Shown one piece after another: positions 24,584-33,324 of a DNA stretch of 64,000 bases. The notes beneath the pieces were generated by a model. It made no database searches. It had not been told where the DNA came from and saw nothing but the letters and a program-made list of their open reading frames with translations. Origin of the DNA: Bacteroidota bacterium (lineage in GTDB: Bacteria > Bacteroidota > Bacteroidia > Flavobacteriales > Weeksellaceae); assembly GCA_023423715.1 (NCBI GenBank), contig JAFAFC010000010.1:23068-87067 (forward strand), written 5' to 3'. The position numbers and the translations under genes were made by a program. The stretch's first letter is position 1. Each line of letters starts with the position of its first letter.

Positions 24584-24610
24584 CGCCCTCAGTAATGAGG
24601 GCGTTTTTTT
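24584..24610 (+). terminator. terminator after the OmpA-family gene
   Basis: CGCCCTC (24584-24590) pairs with GAGGGCG (24597-24603) and is followed by seven T. Confidence 0.88.
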
Positions 24611-24624
24611 ATTTCAAAATTTTG

Positions 24625-24632
24625 TATTTTTG
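24625..24632 (+). promoter_or_regulatory. -7 promoter element of yebC
   Basis: TATTTTTG matches TAnnTTTG exactly, about 20 nt before the chosen ATG at 24652. The upstream in-frame start at 24595 lies inside the preceding terminator and was rejected. Confidence 0.55.
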
Positions 24633-24651
24633 CAATCTAAAATTCATAAAT

Positions 24652-25392
24652 ATGGGTCGCGCATTCGAATATAGAAAGGCTTCAAAAATGGCTAGATGGG
24701 ATAAAATGGCCAAAACATTTTCAAAAATTGGTAAAGATATAGCCATTGCGGTTAAAGCTGGCGGTCCTGATCCAGAATCAAATCCCGCGCTTAGACGTTG
24801 CGTTCAGAATGCTAAAGGGGCGAATATGCCTAAAGATAATGTAGAGAGAGCAATTAAGAAAGCTTCTGGAGCAGATGCTGAACAATACGACGAGATTACG
24901 TATGAAGGATATGGACAAGGTGGAGTTGCTTTTTTTGTAGAATGTACAACAAATAACCCAACTCGTACAGTTGCTAATGTTCGTGCTATTTTTAATAAAT
25001 TCGACGGAAACCTGGGTAAAAATGGAGAACTTGCTTTTATTTTTGATCGTAAAGGTGTCTTTACTATTGATAAAGCATCCATAAAAATGGATTGGGATGA
25101 GTTTGAAATGGAGATGATTGATGGTGGTGCTGAAGATATCGAGTCCGATGATGAAGAAGTTTTAGTAACCACAGCATTTGAAGATTTTGGTGCGTTTTCG
25201 CATAAATTAGAAGAAATTGGAATTGAAGCTAAAAGTGGAGAACTACAACGTATTCCCAATAACACCAAAGAGGTTACGGAAGAGCAGTTTAAAAATAATA
25301 TGAAGATGTTAGAGCGCTTTGAAGAAGATGATGATGTGCAAAACGTGTATCATAATATGGAAATTACGGACGCTCTATTAGAAAGTTTGTAA
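24652..25392 (+). CDS. yebC: YebC/PmpR (TACO1) family protein
   Basis: This 246-residue cytoplasmic protein belongs to the YebC/PmpR/TACO1 family, described first as transcription regulators and more recently as factors that help translation. The N-terminus chosen (MGRAFEYRKASKMARWDKMAK) is the Bacteroidota form of the family start, in place of MAGHSKW. Downstream are NMPKDNVERAIKKASG and YEGYGQGGVAFFVECTTNN, which are family signatures. The C-terminal half is acidic. It faces the small GNAT gene across a shared terminator. Confidence 0.92.
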   Translation: MGRAFEYRKASKMARWDKMAKTFSKIGKDIAIAVKAGGPDPESNPALRRCVQNAKGANMPKDNVERAIKKASGADAEQYDEITYEGYGQGGVAFFVECTTNNPTRTVANVRAIFNKFDGNLGKNGELAFIFDRKGVFTIDKASIKMDWDEFEMEMIDGGAEDIESDDEEVLVTTAFEDFGAFSHKLEEIGIEAKSGELQRIPNNTKEVTEEQFKNNMKMLERFEEDDDVQNVYHNMEITDALLESL

Positions 25393-25417
25393 ACTAACTT
25401 CAAATTAAAATAGAAAC

Positions 25418-25446
25418 AAAAAACTCAGGCTTAGCCTGAGTTTTTT
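25418..25446. terminator. bidirectional terminator between yebC and the GNAT gene
   Basis: CTCAGGC-TTA-GCCTGAG (25424-25440) is flanked by six A and six T and serves both converging genes. It overlaps the last codon region of the GNAT gene. Confidence 0.85.
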
Positions 25447-25732
25447 ATTTTAGAAAAATATCTTCAACATCGGCCATACGAGTCATAACAGATCTTGCGT
25501 ATGAGCAATGTGGATACACTTTTAGATTGTTTTCACGAGCAAATTTGATGGCTTCTTCAACCAAATACTTACCCATGCCTCGTCCTTCGAATTTTGGGTG
25601 AACCAAAACAAAAGAAATTATCATTTTATGATCTTCGGGAAAAATGGTATAAGTTAATCTACCAATTTCCTCCGTTTCATTATGAAGGGCAAGAAAACCT
25701 CCATTTCCAGATTTATTATTTTCGAATCGCAT
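25445..25732 (-). CDS. small GNAT-like N-acetyltransferase (PF14542 type)
   Basis: This 95-residue protein is a minimal GNAT fold with the acetyl-CoA-binding segment VHPKFEGRGMGKYLVEEAI and the family-specific end LKVYPHCSYARSVM. Members of this short class (like human GTLF3B and bacterial YidJ relatives) have mostly unknown substrates. It lies 33 bp after the RDD protein gene, on the same strand. Confidence 0.82.
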   Translation of the reverse strand: MRFENNKSGNGGFLALHNETEEIGRLTYTIFPEDHKMIISFVLVHPKFEGRGMGKYLVEEAIKFARENNLKVYPHCSYARSVMTRMADVEDIFLK

Positions 25733-25765
25733 TTTCTTATTTTTTAATAAACTAATCTACAAAAA

Positions 25766-26518
25766 TTATGCTTCTTTTCCGGTATAGAAATTATAGTCTT
25801 TGATTACGATACCCACAAATTGTTTTTCCGTCATCGCCGTTTTATCAAAATCAACTTTAATAATTTCCTTAATCTTGTCCGAAAGCTTGGTGATCACCTG
25901 TCGATCGTCGATAAGTATTGCTTTTTGATAATTTGCCTTTATAATTCGCATATCATTATCGGATAAGGCAATAACTTGCGGGAATGTAGGGATATAATCT
26001 TCTTTTAGATTTTCTAAAATCGTATGGGAAATATTGATGTTATTTTTAAGCGAAATGACCGCTGTTCCCGATGCTAAACCTCCCAATCGTTGATTGTTGT
26101 TGGATAGAATCATACTAAGGACACCCGCAATCCCAGCAGTAATGTAAATGTCAATTAAACGAAAAATCCAACGAATAAAAAAATCGGTAAACGTCGCTTG
26201 ATAGCCGTCAATTTTTACCACTTTAATTTTCATCAATTTTTTACCAAAGGTTTGTCCTTCCATAAGGCTTTCCAGCACCAACGTGTAAATGTGTGCCGGT
26301 AACGTTATTATGGTGAATAATGCCATTGCTGATGTGGTATCAATTGAACCTAAAAAATCCCCAATTCCTAATAGATGTAGAACGATGTAGTAGATAAAAC
26401 TGATAAAAGCTATTCTAATTAAGCTATCAATGATGAAAGCCACAATTCTGTCGCCAATACTCGCCAAAGCAAAATTAATATTTACATTTTGTGATGTGGT
26501 AATAGCAATTTGAGACAT
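25766..26518 (-). CDS. RDD family membrane protein
   Basis: This 250-residue protein has an RDD domain: ASIGDRIVAFIIDSLIRI near residue 19 carries the Arg-Asp-Asp type signature, followed by hydrophobic segments and GQTFGKKLMKIKVVKIDG, then FFIRWIFRLIDIY. A soluble C-terminal tail of about 80 residues follows. It is transcribed divergently from the SpoIIM-like gene, only 23 bp separating the start codons. RDD and SpoIIM proteins are recurrent partners of MoxR/DUF58 clusters, so it is grouped with that cluster. Confidence 0.85.
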   Translation of the reverse strand: MSQIAITTSQNVNINFALASIGDRIVAFIIDSLIRIAFISFIYYIVLHLLGIGDFLGSIDTTSAMALFTIITLPAHIYTLVLESLMEGQTFGKKLMKIKVVKIDGYQATFTDFFIRWIFRLIDIYITAGIAGVLSMILSNNNQRLGGLASGTAVISLKNNINISHTILENLKEDYIPTFPQVIALSDNDMRIIKANYQKAILIDDRQVITKLSDKIKEIIKVDFDKTAMTEKQFVGIVIKDYNFYTGKEA

Positions 26519-26541
26519 ATTTTTTATTATTTTAGCTTGGT

Positions 26542-27522
26542 ATGAGAGAAGTTGCCTTTATAAAGCAAAATAAAGAAAAATGGTTGGAAGTAGAGCGGGT
26601 GATCAACGGAAAAGATAAAAAAAATCCGGATGATCTCTCTTCTATGTATATTAATTTAATTAACGATCTCTCTTTTGCCCAAACCTATTATCCGAAAAGC
26701 AATACAACGGTTTATCTCAATTATTTGTCTTCTCGAATCTACCAAAATATTTACAAAACCAAGCGAGCTGAGAAAAATAAACTTGTTGAATTCTTTAAAA
26801 CCGAGGTTCCTTTAACGATCTATCAATACCGTCGATATCTTATTTATGCATTTGCGCTTTTCACAATTTTCGTTTCTTTTGGGGTGATTTCTTCCATTTA
26901 CGATAAGGAATTTGCCAATCTAATTTTGGGAGATGGTTACGTAAATATGACTATTGAGAATATTGAAAAGAATAATGAAATGGGCGTTTATCAGCAAGGT
27001 TCTTCTTGGGGAATGAGCTTTTTGATTATTTTAAATAACCTAAAAGTTGGGGCAACCTTATTTTTACTTGGGATTTTTGGAGGTGTAGGGACGGTTTGGT
27101 CTTTGTTTCGAAACAGCGTTATGTTAGGGACATTTCAGTATTTTTTTGCGGAGCGTCATGCTTTATTAGATTCTGCGAGAGGAATTTGGTTGCACGGAAC
27201 TTTTGAAATTTTTGCAATGGTGATCGAGGCGATGGCAGGATTGGTTTTGGGAGCGTCCATTTTGTTTCCTAAAACACGATCGCGACTGGATTCATTTAAA
27301 GTTGGTTTTCGCGATTCATTTAAGATATTTGCGAGTACCATTCCATTTACCATTGTTGCTGGTTTAATTGAAGGTTATCTTACACGTCATGCATTGAAAT
27401 TACCTTTATTTATCAATGGAATCATCATTTTCGGATGTTTATTTATATTAGTATATTACTACATCATTTACCCATATCGGGTTCATAAAAAAGCAAAAAA
27501 CACCTATGCTGCAATTCTTTAA
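26542..27522 (+). CDS. SpoIIM-family (stage II sporulation M-like) membrane protein
   Basis: This 326-residue polytopic membrane protein resembles SpoIIM, a family named from Bacillus but common in non-sporulating bacteria. The cytoplasmic N-terminal 90 residues are followed by several membrane helices; ILNNLKVGATLFLLGIFGG and WLHGTFEIFAMVIEAMAG are typical segments. It opens a six-gene operon whose later members are MoxR and DUF58 proteins; its end overlaps the next gene by 17 bp. A role in sporulation is not expected in this organism. Confidence 0.87.
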   Translation: MREVAFIKQNKEKWLEVERVINGKDKKNPDDLSSMYINLINDLSFAQTYYPKSNTTVYLNYLSSRIYQNIYKTKRAEKNKLVEFFKTEVPLTIYQYRRYLIYAFALFTIFVSFGVISSIYDKEFANLILGDGYVNMTIENIEKNNEMGVYQQGSSWGMSFLIILNNLKVGATLFLLGIFGGVGTVWSLFRNSVMLGTFQYFFAERHALLDSARGIWLHGTFEIFAMVIEAMAGLVLGASILFPKTRSRLDSFKVGFRDSFKIFASTIPFTIVAGLIEGYLTRHALKLPLFINGIIIFGCLFILVYYYIIYPYRVHKKAKNTYAAIL

Positions 27523-28471
27523 AAAGCGGGATTTCGGATCCTTTATTTCCGATACATTTAATTTTTTCAAGGTTTATGGAAAAAACTATTTCAAAAATTA
27601 TTTTTTATTGAATGGAATTTTTCTACTACTAATGTTGGTGGTTCTTGCCGTAGGTTTTGGTCAATTTTTTGCACAATTATTTGGATCTAACGTTTCGGGA
27701 CAGAGTTATTATTTTGAACAGTATTTTCAGGAAAATGAATTCATGTTAATAATAACTGTTATTGGAGTTATTATTTTGTCCATTGCCATTTCCGTGATTG
27801 CGTATGCATTTCCTGTTTTTTATATGAAACTGGCTTCGGAAACAGGACGGAATAATTTTAAAAGCGATGAACTTCTTGCCGAATTGAAGAAGAATGCAGG
27901 GAAACTTTTCAAACTTTTTCTTGGGATAACATTTATCGTTACTCCCATTTTTCTAATTCTTTTCGTTGTTTCCTACTTATTGTTGCTTATTTTAATCGGG
28001 TTTTTCTTGTTGTTACTTTTAGTTCCAACATCGTTTAATATCACTTATTTCTTGATGTTTGATTATTTGTCAAGACCCAATCGAAGCTTTTTTGATTCGT
28101 TAAGCTATGCGTTTCGTTCGCAATTTTCTTATCAAAATGCGAATGAAAAATCACCTTTTTGGAAATATTGGGGAGCTACATGCGTTATTTTTATCATTTA
28201 TTACGTCTTGTCTACGATCATTTCTATTGTTCCGTTTCTGATAATTTGGTTTTCGGCTTTCACTGTTCCGCAGGGCGGCGAGGCCAATCCATTCAATGAA
28301 ACAACAGCCGTTATCTTGGTGGTAACCTATATGATTTCAATTTTCGTTTCGTATGTCATGATGAACATGATTGCAGTGAATTCTGGGTTGATGTATTACG
28401 ATAACAGAACCGATATTCATCAGGAATTGGATATGCAAGAAATTGATCGAATTGGACAGCATGAAATCTAA
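27506..28471 (+). CDS. polytopic membrane protein of the MoxR cluster
   Basis: This 321-residue protein has about six hydrophobic segments, including a long Leu-rich pair near residues 145-180, and a short charged C-terminus (DIHQELDMQEIDRIGQHEI). I cannot assign a named domain. It overlaps the SpoIIM-like gene by 17 bp and the next gene by 11 bp, which points to translational coupling within the operon. Confidence 0.72.
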   Translation: MLQFFKKRDFGSFISDTFNFFKVYGKNYFKNYFLLNGIFLLLMLVVLAVGFGQFFAQLFGSNVSGQSYYFEQYFQENEFMLIITVIGVIILSIAISVIAYAFPVFYMKLASETGRNNFKSDELLAELKKNAGKLFKLFLGITFIVTPIFLILFVVSYLLLLILIGFFLLLLLVPTSFNITYFLMFDYLSRPNRSFFDSLSYAFRSQFSYQNANEKSPFWKYWGATCVIFIIYYVLSTIISIVPFLIIWFSAFTVPQGGEANPFNETTAVILVVTYMISIFVSYVMMNMIAVNSGLMYYDNRTDIHQELDMQEIDRIGQHEI

Positions 28472-29255
28472 ATTTTTATTTGTTTTTGTATGTATTTTTA
28501 GCTTGGCTTTTGGTCAGGTAGATTCTGTCGTTACCAAAACCGTGGATAGTGTGACGGTCGAAGTAATACCTTATAACAGCAAAGATTATCTAAAAGTAGA
28601 TTCATTAATAAAACTAAAACCAACTACGGAAAACATCGTTTTCCCAAAAGATTTTCCCGAGAAATTCAAATCAAAATACAAAGGAGAGGAGTTTGATTAC
28701 ACTTTGGTTAAACCAAAAGAATCCATTATGGAACGCATGCTCCGAAGGATTTCTAAAATACTTTCATCGATATTTGGGGAAATGGATCCTTTTAAAGCTG
28801 GGGATATTGCAACAACTATTTTTAGAATTATTGCAATCGGAGTAATCGGATTTTTGCTGTATTTTTTAATTCGGTTTTTGGTGGGGAAAGACGGGAATTT
28901 CTTTTTCTCGAAGAAGAATAAAAAGCTTAAAATTGCTTCACATGATTTGGATGAAAATATTCATGAAATTGATTTTCAAACAAGCATTGCGAAATACGAA
29001 GCTCAAAAAGACTGGCGTTATGCAATCCGATATCAATTTTTATTTGTTTTAAAAAAACTTTCAGACCAGAAAATTATTGATTGGAATCCTGAAAAAACGA
29101 ATAAAGATTATTTAAAAGAAATTCAAAATTCATCCGATAAACAGGCTTTCAGAAAGCTGGTTTATATTTTCGATAATGTTTGGTACGGTGAATTTGAAGT
29201 TGGAGAGTCCGAATACAACGTGTTCAAAACCGAATTTCAAAACTTTAGAAAATAA
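28461..29255 (+). CDS. DUF4129 domain protein
   Basis: This 264-residue protein has a signal sequence (MKSKFLFVFVCIFSLAFGQ), an extracytoplasmic stretch of about 90 residues, one membrane helix (IIAIGVIGFLLYFLIRFLVG) and a cytoplasmic DUF4129 domain with YEAQKDWRYAIRYQFLFVLK. The ATG at 28461 was chosen because it starts the signal sequence; an in-frame ATG at 28443 adds only six polar residues. DUF4129 proteins recur next to MoxR and DUF58 genes. Function unknown. Confidence 0.82.
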   Translation: MKSKFLFVFVCIFSLAFGQVDSVVTKTVDSVTVEVIPYNSKDYLKVDSLIKLKPTTENIVFPKDFPEKFKSKYKGEEFDYTLVKPKESIMERMLRRISKILSSIFGEMDPFKAGDIATTIFRIIAIGVIGFLLYFLIRFLVGKDGNFFFSKKNKKLKIASHDLDENIHEIDFQTSIAKYEAQKDWRYAIRYQFLFVLKKLSDQKIIDWNPEKTNKDYLKEIQNSSDKQAFRKLVYIFDNVWYGEFEVGESEYNVFKTEFQNFRK

Positions 29256-29260
29256 ACGGT

Positions 29261-30424
29261 ATGAATAGAACACTGAAACTATATGCTATTATTTTCGTTG
29301 CTCTGGTGGCGGTTTTGGCCATCATGCAATTAACGCGCAAGGAAGTTACCGATTGGCGCAAGACGTATGAATTGACATCCAAAACTCCTTTTGGATTGTA
29401 TATTTTCAACAAAGAATCCTCGTCAATTTTCAAAAATAAAATAACGAAAATATCCGAAACACCTTTTGAATACTATCGAGCAAATCCCAAGAAAAAGGCT
29501 CACAATATTCTTATAATTGAACAAAGTTTAGATCAAAGTTCATGGAAAAAAATCGTTCAAGAAGCTGAAAAAGGAGCAGACGTGATGATTTTTCAAGAAC
29601 ATTTGTATGGTTTTGTTTTGGATACACTGAAAATTGGTTCGCCCGCGAATGTCAATTTCGAAGAGATCAATACCATGAATCTTACGGATGTAAAGTTTCA
29701 AAAAGACAGCATTGTTATTGATAAACTTCCTGGGAGAAGTGGTTTTCACGGCATTGGTAAGGAAGTAGAGATTTTAGGATTGAACAATTCTTCTTCAAAA
29801 AAAATAGGTGCCAATTTTATTAGAAGAAAGGTGGGCAGAGGTGCTATTTACATTCATACAGAGCCTTTGGTGCTTACCAACTATTATCTTTTAGAAAAGC
29901 AAAATTATCGTTATACACAAGATGTTTTGTCTTATTTGCCAGATCGAGAAACCATTTGGTTTAATGAAAAAGCGGACGTAACATCGTCTTCAGAAATGCG
30001 GTATATTTTAAGCCAACCCGCATTGCGTAATGCATGGTGGCTGTTTTTAGCAGGAATGATTTTGTTTATATTTTTCACTGCAAAACGTAAGCAACGCATC
30101 ATCCCAACGATTGAACCATTACAAAATAAGTCGGTTGATTTCGTTAAAAGCATTGGAAATTTATATCTTCAGGAAGGCGATTTCCATGACATGATGGCTA
30201 AAAAAGCACAGTATTTTTTACATAAAGTCCGATTAGAATTACTTTTGGATACGTCCCAATTGAATGATGATTTCGTTCGAAAACTCAATCTCAAAACGGG
30301 AGTGTCAATAGATAAAATTACAGAAGCTGTTGGTTTAATGAAGAAAGCGATTGATCCTTATTCTTCCGTAATGAAAGAAGATTTGGAGAGGATGAATTCA
30401 CTTTTAGACGAAATATACAAATAA
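29261..30424 (+). CDS. DUF4350-like membrane-anchored protein
   Basis: This 387-residue protein has an N-terminal membrane helix (LYAIIFVALVAVLAIM), a globular periplasmic part of about 200 residues, a second helix (NAWWLFLAGMILFIFFTA) followed by basic residues, and a cytoplasmic helical tail. This layout and position between DUF4129 and MoxR genes match DUF4350 proteins. The globular domain resembles a GATase-like fold in that family, usually without catalytic residues. It starts 5 bp after the DUF4129 gene. Confidence 0.75.
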   Translation: MNRTLKLYAIIFVALVAVLAIMQLTRKEVTDWRKTYELTSKTPFGLYIFNKESSSIFKNKITKISETPFEYYRANPKKKAHNILIIEQSLDQSSWKKIVQEAEKGADVMIFQEHLYGFVLDTLKIGSPANVNFEEINTMNLTDVKFQKDSIVIDKLPGRSGFHGIGKEVEILGLNNSSSKKIGANFIRRKVGRGAIYIHTEPLVLTNYYLLEKQNYRYTQDVLSYLPDRETIWFNEKADVTSSSEMRYILSQPALRNAWWLFLAGMILFIFFTAKRKQRIIPTIEPLQNKSVDFVKSIGNLYLQEGDFHDMMAKKAQYFLHKVRLELLLDTSQLNDDFVRKLNLKTGVSIDKITEAVGLMKKAIDPYSSVMKEDLERMNSLLDEIYK

Positions 30425-30455
30425 CAGTTTCCACCAAAAAATTAAAAAAAAGCGT

Positions 30456-31478
30456 ATGGAAAATTTTGAAAATAACGAAACCCCAATTCAGTCTGAGAGC
30501 TCTGAAAATACCCCTTTTCAGTCCCGAATTGACATGACGGAATTAAGACAAAATATCGAAAAAGTAAAAAACGAAATCGGAAAAGTGATTGTTGGCCAAG
30601 AAAGTATGGTGGAACATCTTTTGGCGGCTTTGCTATCCAACGGACATGTGATTATTGAAGGCGTTCCTGGAGTTGCGAAAACGATTACTGCTAAACTTCT
30701 TGCGAAAACGGTGGATGTTGGCTTTAGCCGAATTCAGTTTACGCCTGATTTAATGCCTTCAGACATTTTAGGAACGTCGATTTTTAACGTCAAAAACTCA
30801 GAATTCGAATTCAAGAAAGGACCGATTTTTTCGAATTTCATTTTAATTGATGAGATCAACCGTTCGCCTGCGAAAACGCAAGCTGCCTTGTTCGAGGTGA
30901 TGGAAGAGCGTCAAGTAACGATGGATGGAACAAGGTATCCGATGGACGAGCCTTTCTTGGTTGTAGCGACTCAAAACCCAATTGAACACGAAGGAACGTA
31001 TCGTTTGCCGGAAGCGCAACTCGACCGTTTCTTGTTTAAAATTGAAGTTGGCTATCCGAATTTGGAGCAAGAAGTGAGAATCATCCAAAATCAGCATCAA
31101 TCCAAGTTGGTTGATAAAACCGATGTCGTGGAACGTGTGATTTCGGGAACGCAATTAAAAACGTATCAACAACAAGTGAAAGATATTATTGTTGAACCTA
31201 ATTTGATTGAATATATCGCGAAAATCATTGTAAACACAAGAGAAAATCAGTTTTTATATTTGGGAGCTTCGCCAAGAGCGAGTTTAGCTTTGTTGAATGC
31301 GTCTAAAGCTTTTGCTGCGATTAGGGGTCGCGATTTTGTGACGCCAGAAGATATTAAAGAAGCGAGTTACGCGGTTTTAAGACACCGTGTGATGGTTTCT
31401 CCAGAACGTGAAATGGAAGGTCTTACGGCGGATGAAATCATTCGTCAAATTTTAGAAACCATCGAGATTCCTCGTTAA
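30456..31478 (+). CDS. MoxR-family AAA+ ATPase
   Basis: This 340-residue cytoplasmic AAA+ protein is a MoxR chaperone-like ATPase. It has Walker A GVPGVAKTITAK, Walker B FILIDEINRSPAKTQAALFE, sensor 1 VVATQNPIEHEGTYRLPEAQ and sensor 2 GASPRASLALL. MoxR proteins help assemble or activate complexes, often with VWA-like partners. It precedes the DUF58 gene by 15 bp, the usual pairing. The cluster lacks the separate VWA (BatA/BatB) genes found in the other common form of this locus. Confidence 0.93.
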   Translation: MENFENNETPIQSESSENTPFQSRIDMTELRQNIEKVKNEIGKVIVGQESMVEHLLAALLSNGHVIIEGVPGVAKTITAKLLAKTVDVGFSRIQFTPDLMPSDILGTSIFNVKNSEFEFKKGPIFSNFILIDEINRSPAKTQAALFEVMEERQVTMDGTRYPMDEPFLVVATQNPIEHEGTYRLPEAQLDRFLFKIEVGYPNLEQEVRIIQNQHQSKLVDKTDVVERVISGTQLKTYQQQVKDIIVEPNLIEYIAKIIVNTRENQFLYLGASPRASLALLNASKAFAAIRGRDFVTPEDIKEASYAVLRHRVMVSPEREMEGLTADEIIRQILETIEIPR

Positions 31479-31493
31479 TTTCGATTTCGAATT

Positions 31494-32816
31494 ATGAAAA
31501 AATTGTACATCAATAATCGTTTTTATTACGTGCTTTTAGGAGTGTGTGTGGTGTACGTGTTGGCTTTCTTTTTCCCGAAAATAATGCTGCTTGGGCATAT
31601 TTTGTTGGTGCTTTCGATTTTAGTGTTTTTAGTGGACGTTTTATTGCTGTTTATGCAGAAAAATGGAATTTCCGCGCAACGTATTTTACCCGAAAAAATG
31701 TCTAATGGCGATGAAAACGAGATTAAAGTAGATATTAAAAATCAATATTTCTTTAAAATTTTCACCAAGGTTATTGATGAGATTCCGTTTCAATTTCAAA
31801 AAAGAGATTTTGCGATTGAGAGGCAAATTGCACCATCAAAAAATGCATTTTTTCAATATACGTTGATTCCGAAAGCGCGTGGTGAATACAGTTTTGGAGA
31901 TCTTAATATTTACGTTTCGTCCGTTTTAGGCTTGGCTTGCAAGCGCTATTCGTTTCAAAAAGGAGCAATGTTGGCAAGTTATCCATCGTTTGTTCATCTT
32001 AGAAAGTACGAATTGATGGCGCTTCAGAATGAATTTTTACTGGGCGGAATCAAGAAAATTCGGAAACTAGGACACACGATGGAATTCGAACAAATTCGGG
32101 AATATGTCCAAGGAGACGACATTCGTTCAATAAACTGGAAAGCGACGTCCAAGCAAAATAAGTTGATGATTAATCAATATCAAGATGAAAAATCACAACG
32201 AATTTACATGCTAATTGACAAAGGAAGAACGATGCAAATGCCGTTCAATGGGCTTAGTTTGCTCGATTATTCCATCAATGCGACAATGGCACTTTCGCAT
32301 ATTATTTTGAAAAAAGGCGACCGTGCTGGAATGATGACCTTCTCTAAAAAAGCCGAAAATAAAGTCGCCGCCGAAAATAAAAACGGACAATTAAAGAAGA
32401 TTTCCGAAGCGTTATACAACATCCAAACGAATTATTTTGAAAGTGATTTTAATCGGTTGTATCAGGATGTTAAATTCAGCATTAGTCAACGAAGTTTGGT
32501 GATTATGTTTTCGAATTTTGAAACGTTGGATGCGCTAAATCGACAAATAAAATATCTACGTGGAATTGCAAAAAACCATTTATTGGTGGTTGTTTTCTTT
32601 AAGAATTCGGAGTTTCAGAAACTGATTCATTCCAATCCAGAAAATATGCAAGATATTTACGATGAAATTATTGCAGAAAAATTTGAATTTGAGAAAAAAC
32701 TCATCATTCAAGAGCTTCGGAAATACGGAATCTACACGGTTTATACGCTACCCGAAAATTTGAATATCGATGTAATCAATAAATATTTGGAGATTAAAGC
32801 GCGCGGAATTTTATAA
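31494..32816 (+). CDS. DUF58 protein (VWA-like partner of MoxR)
   Basis: This 440-residue protein has two N-terminal membrane helices (YVLLGVCVVYVLAFFFP and HILLVLSILVFLVDVLLLF) and a large cytoplasmic or periplasmic part with the DUF58 signature REYVQGDDIRSINWKATSK. The region after it (MLIDKGRTM) resembles a VWA fold with a MIDAS-like start. It ends the MoxR operon. Function is not known beyond association with MoxR. Confidence 0.88.
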   Translation: MKKLYINNRFYYVLLGVCVVYVLAFFFPKIMLLGHILLVLSILVFLVDVLLLFMQKNGISAQRILPEKMSNGDENEIKVDIKNQYFFKIFTKVIDEIPFQFQKRDFAIERQIAPSKNAFFQYTLIPKARGEYSFGDLNIYVSSVLGLACKRYSFQKGAMLASYPSFVHLRKYELMALQNEFLLGGIKKIRKLGHTMEFEQIREYVQGDDIRSINWKATSKQNKLMINQYQDEKSQRIYMLIDKGRTMQMPFNGLSLLDYSINATMALSHIILKKGDRAGMMTFSKKAENKVAAENKNGQLKKISEALYNIQTNYFESDFNRLYQDVKFSISQRSLVIMFSNFETLDALNRQIKYLRGIAKNHLLVVVFFKNSEFQKLIHSNPENMQDIYDEIIAEKFEFEKKLIIQELRKYGIYTVYTLPENLNIDVINKYLEIKARGIL

Positions 32817-32843
32817 CTTTACACTTCTAAATACAATCTTTTT

Positions 32844-33272
32844 ATGAAAATTAACTTAAATAGAATCAACGAGGACTATCTTTTTGAATGTACGAATAGC
32901 CAAGGCAACAAAATCTTGATTGATAACGCGAGCCTTCCTGGATCGACTGGCGTTTCGCCGATGGAAACGGTTTTGATGGCGGTTGCTGGATGTAGCGGAA
33001 TTGATTTGGTTTCTATTTTGAAAAAACAAAGACAAACGATTACGAATTTTTCTGCGGAAGTTGAAGGAGAACGCATTCCTGTAGATGAAGCGAAACCTTT
33101 TAAAGCGATTAAAGTAAAGTTTTTCCTGGATGGTGAAGTGGATCCGAAAAAAGCATTAAAAGCGGCTCAACTTTCCTTTGAAAAATATTGTTCGGTTTCC
33201 AAAACTTTAGAACCGAATGTTGACGTTACGTACGAAGTTACGGTTAACGGAACGCTTGTTTCTGCGGAATAG
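32844..33272 (+). CDS. OsmC/Ohr family protein
   Basis: This 142-residue protein has the OsmC fold with two conserved cysteines in LMAVAGCSGIDLVSIL and FEKYCSVSKTL, which in the family reduce organic hydroperoxides. SPMETVLMAVAGC is typical of the YhfA-like subgroup. It begins 27 bp after the DUF58 gene and may be read through from that operon. A strong terminator shared with the facing glucosidase gene follows. Confidence 0.88.
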   Translation: MKINLNRINEDYLFECTNSQGNKILIDNASLPGSTGVSPMETVLMAVAGCSGIDLVSILKKQRQTITNFSAEVEGERIPVDEAKPFKAIKVKFFLDGEVDPKKALKAAQLSFEKYCSVSKTLEPNVDVTYEVTVNGTLVSAE

Positions 33273-33290
33273 TTTGAAAAAGTAAAGCAT

Positions 33291-33318
33291 AAAAAAATCG
33301 GCCTTGGCCGATTTTTTT
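33291..33318. terminator. bidirectional terminator between OsmC and GH63-like genes
   Basis: TCGGCC-TT-GGCCGA (33298-33311) is flanked by seven A and seven T and ends both converging transcripts. Confidence 0.85.
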
Positions 33319-33324
33319 ATTTTA

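Noticed and set aside
24595..24651. Longer start for yebC
   Set aside because: The extension lies within the preceding terminator and promoter and adds residues foreign to the family.
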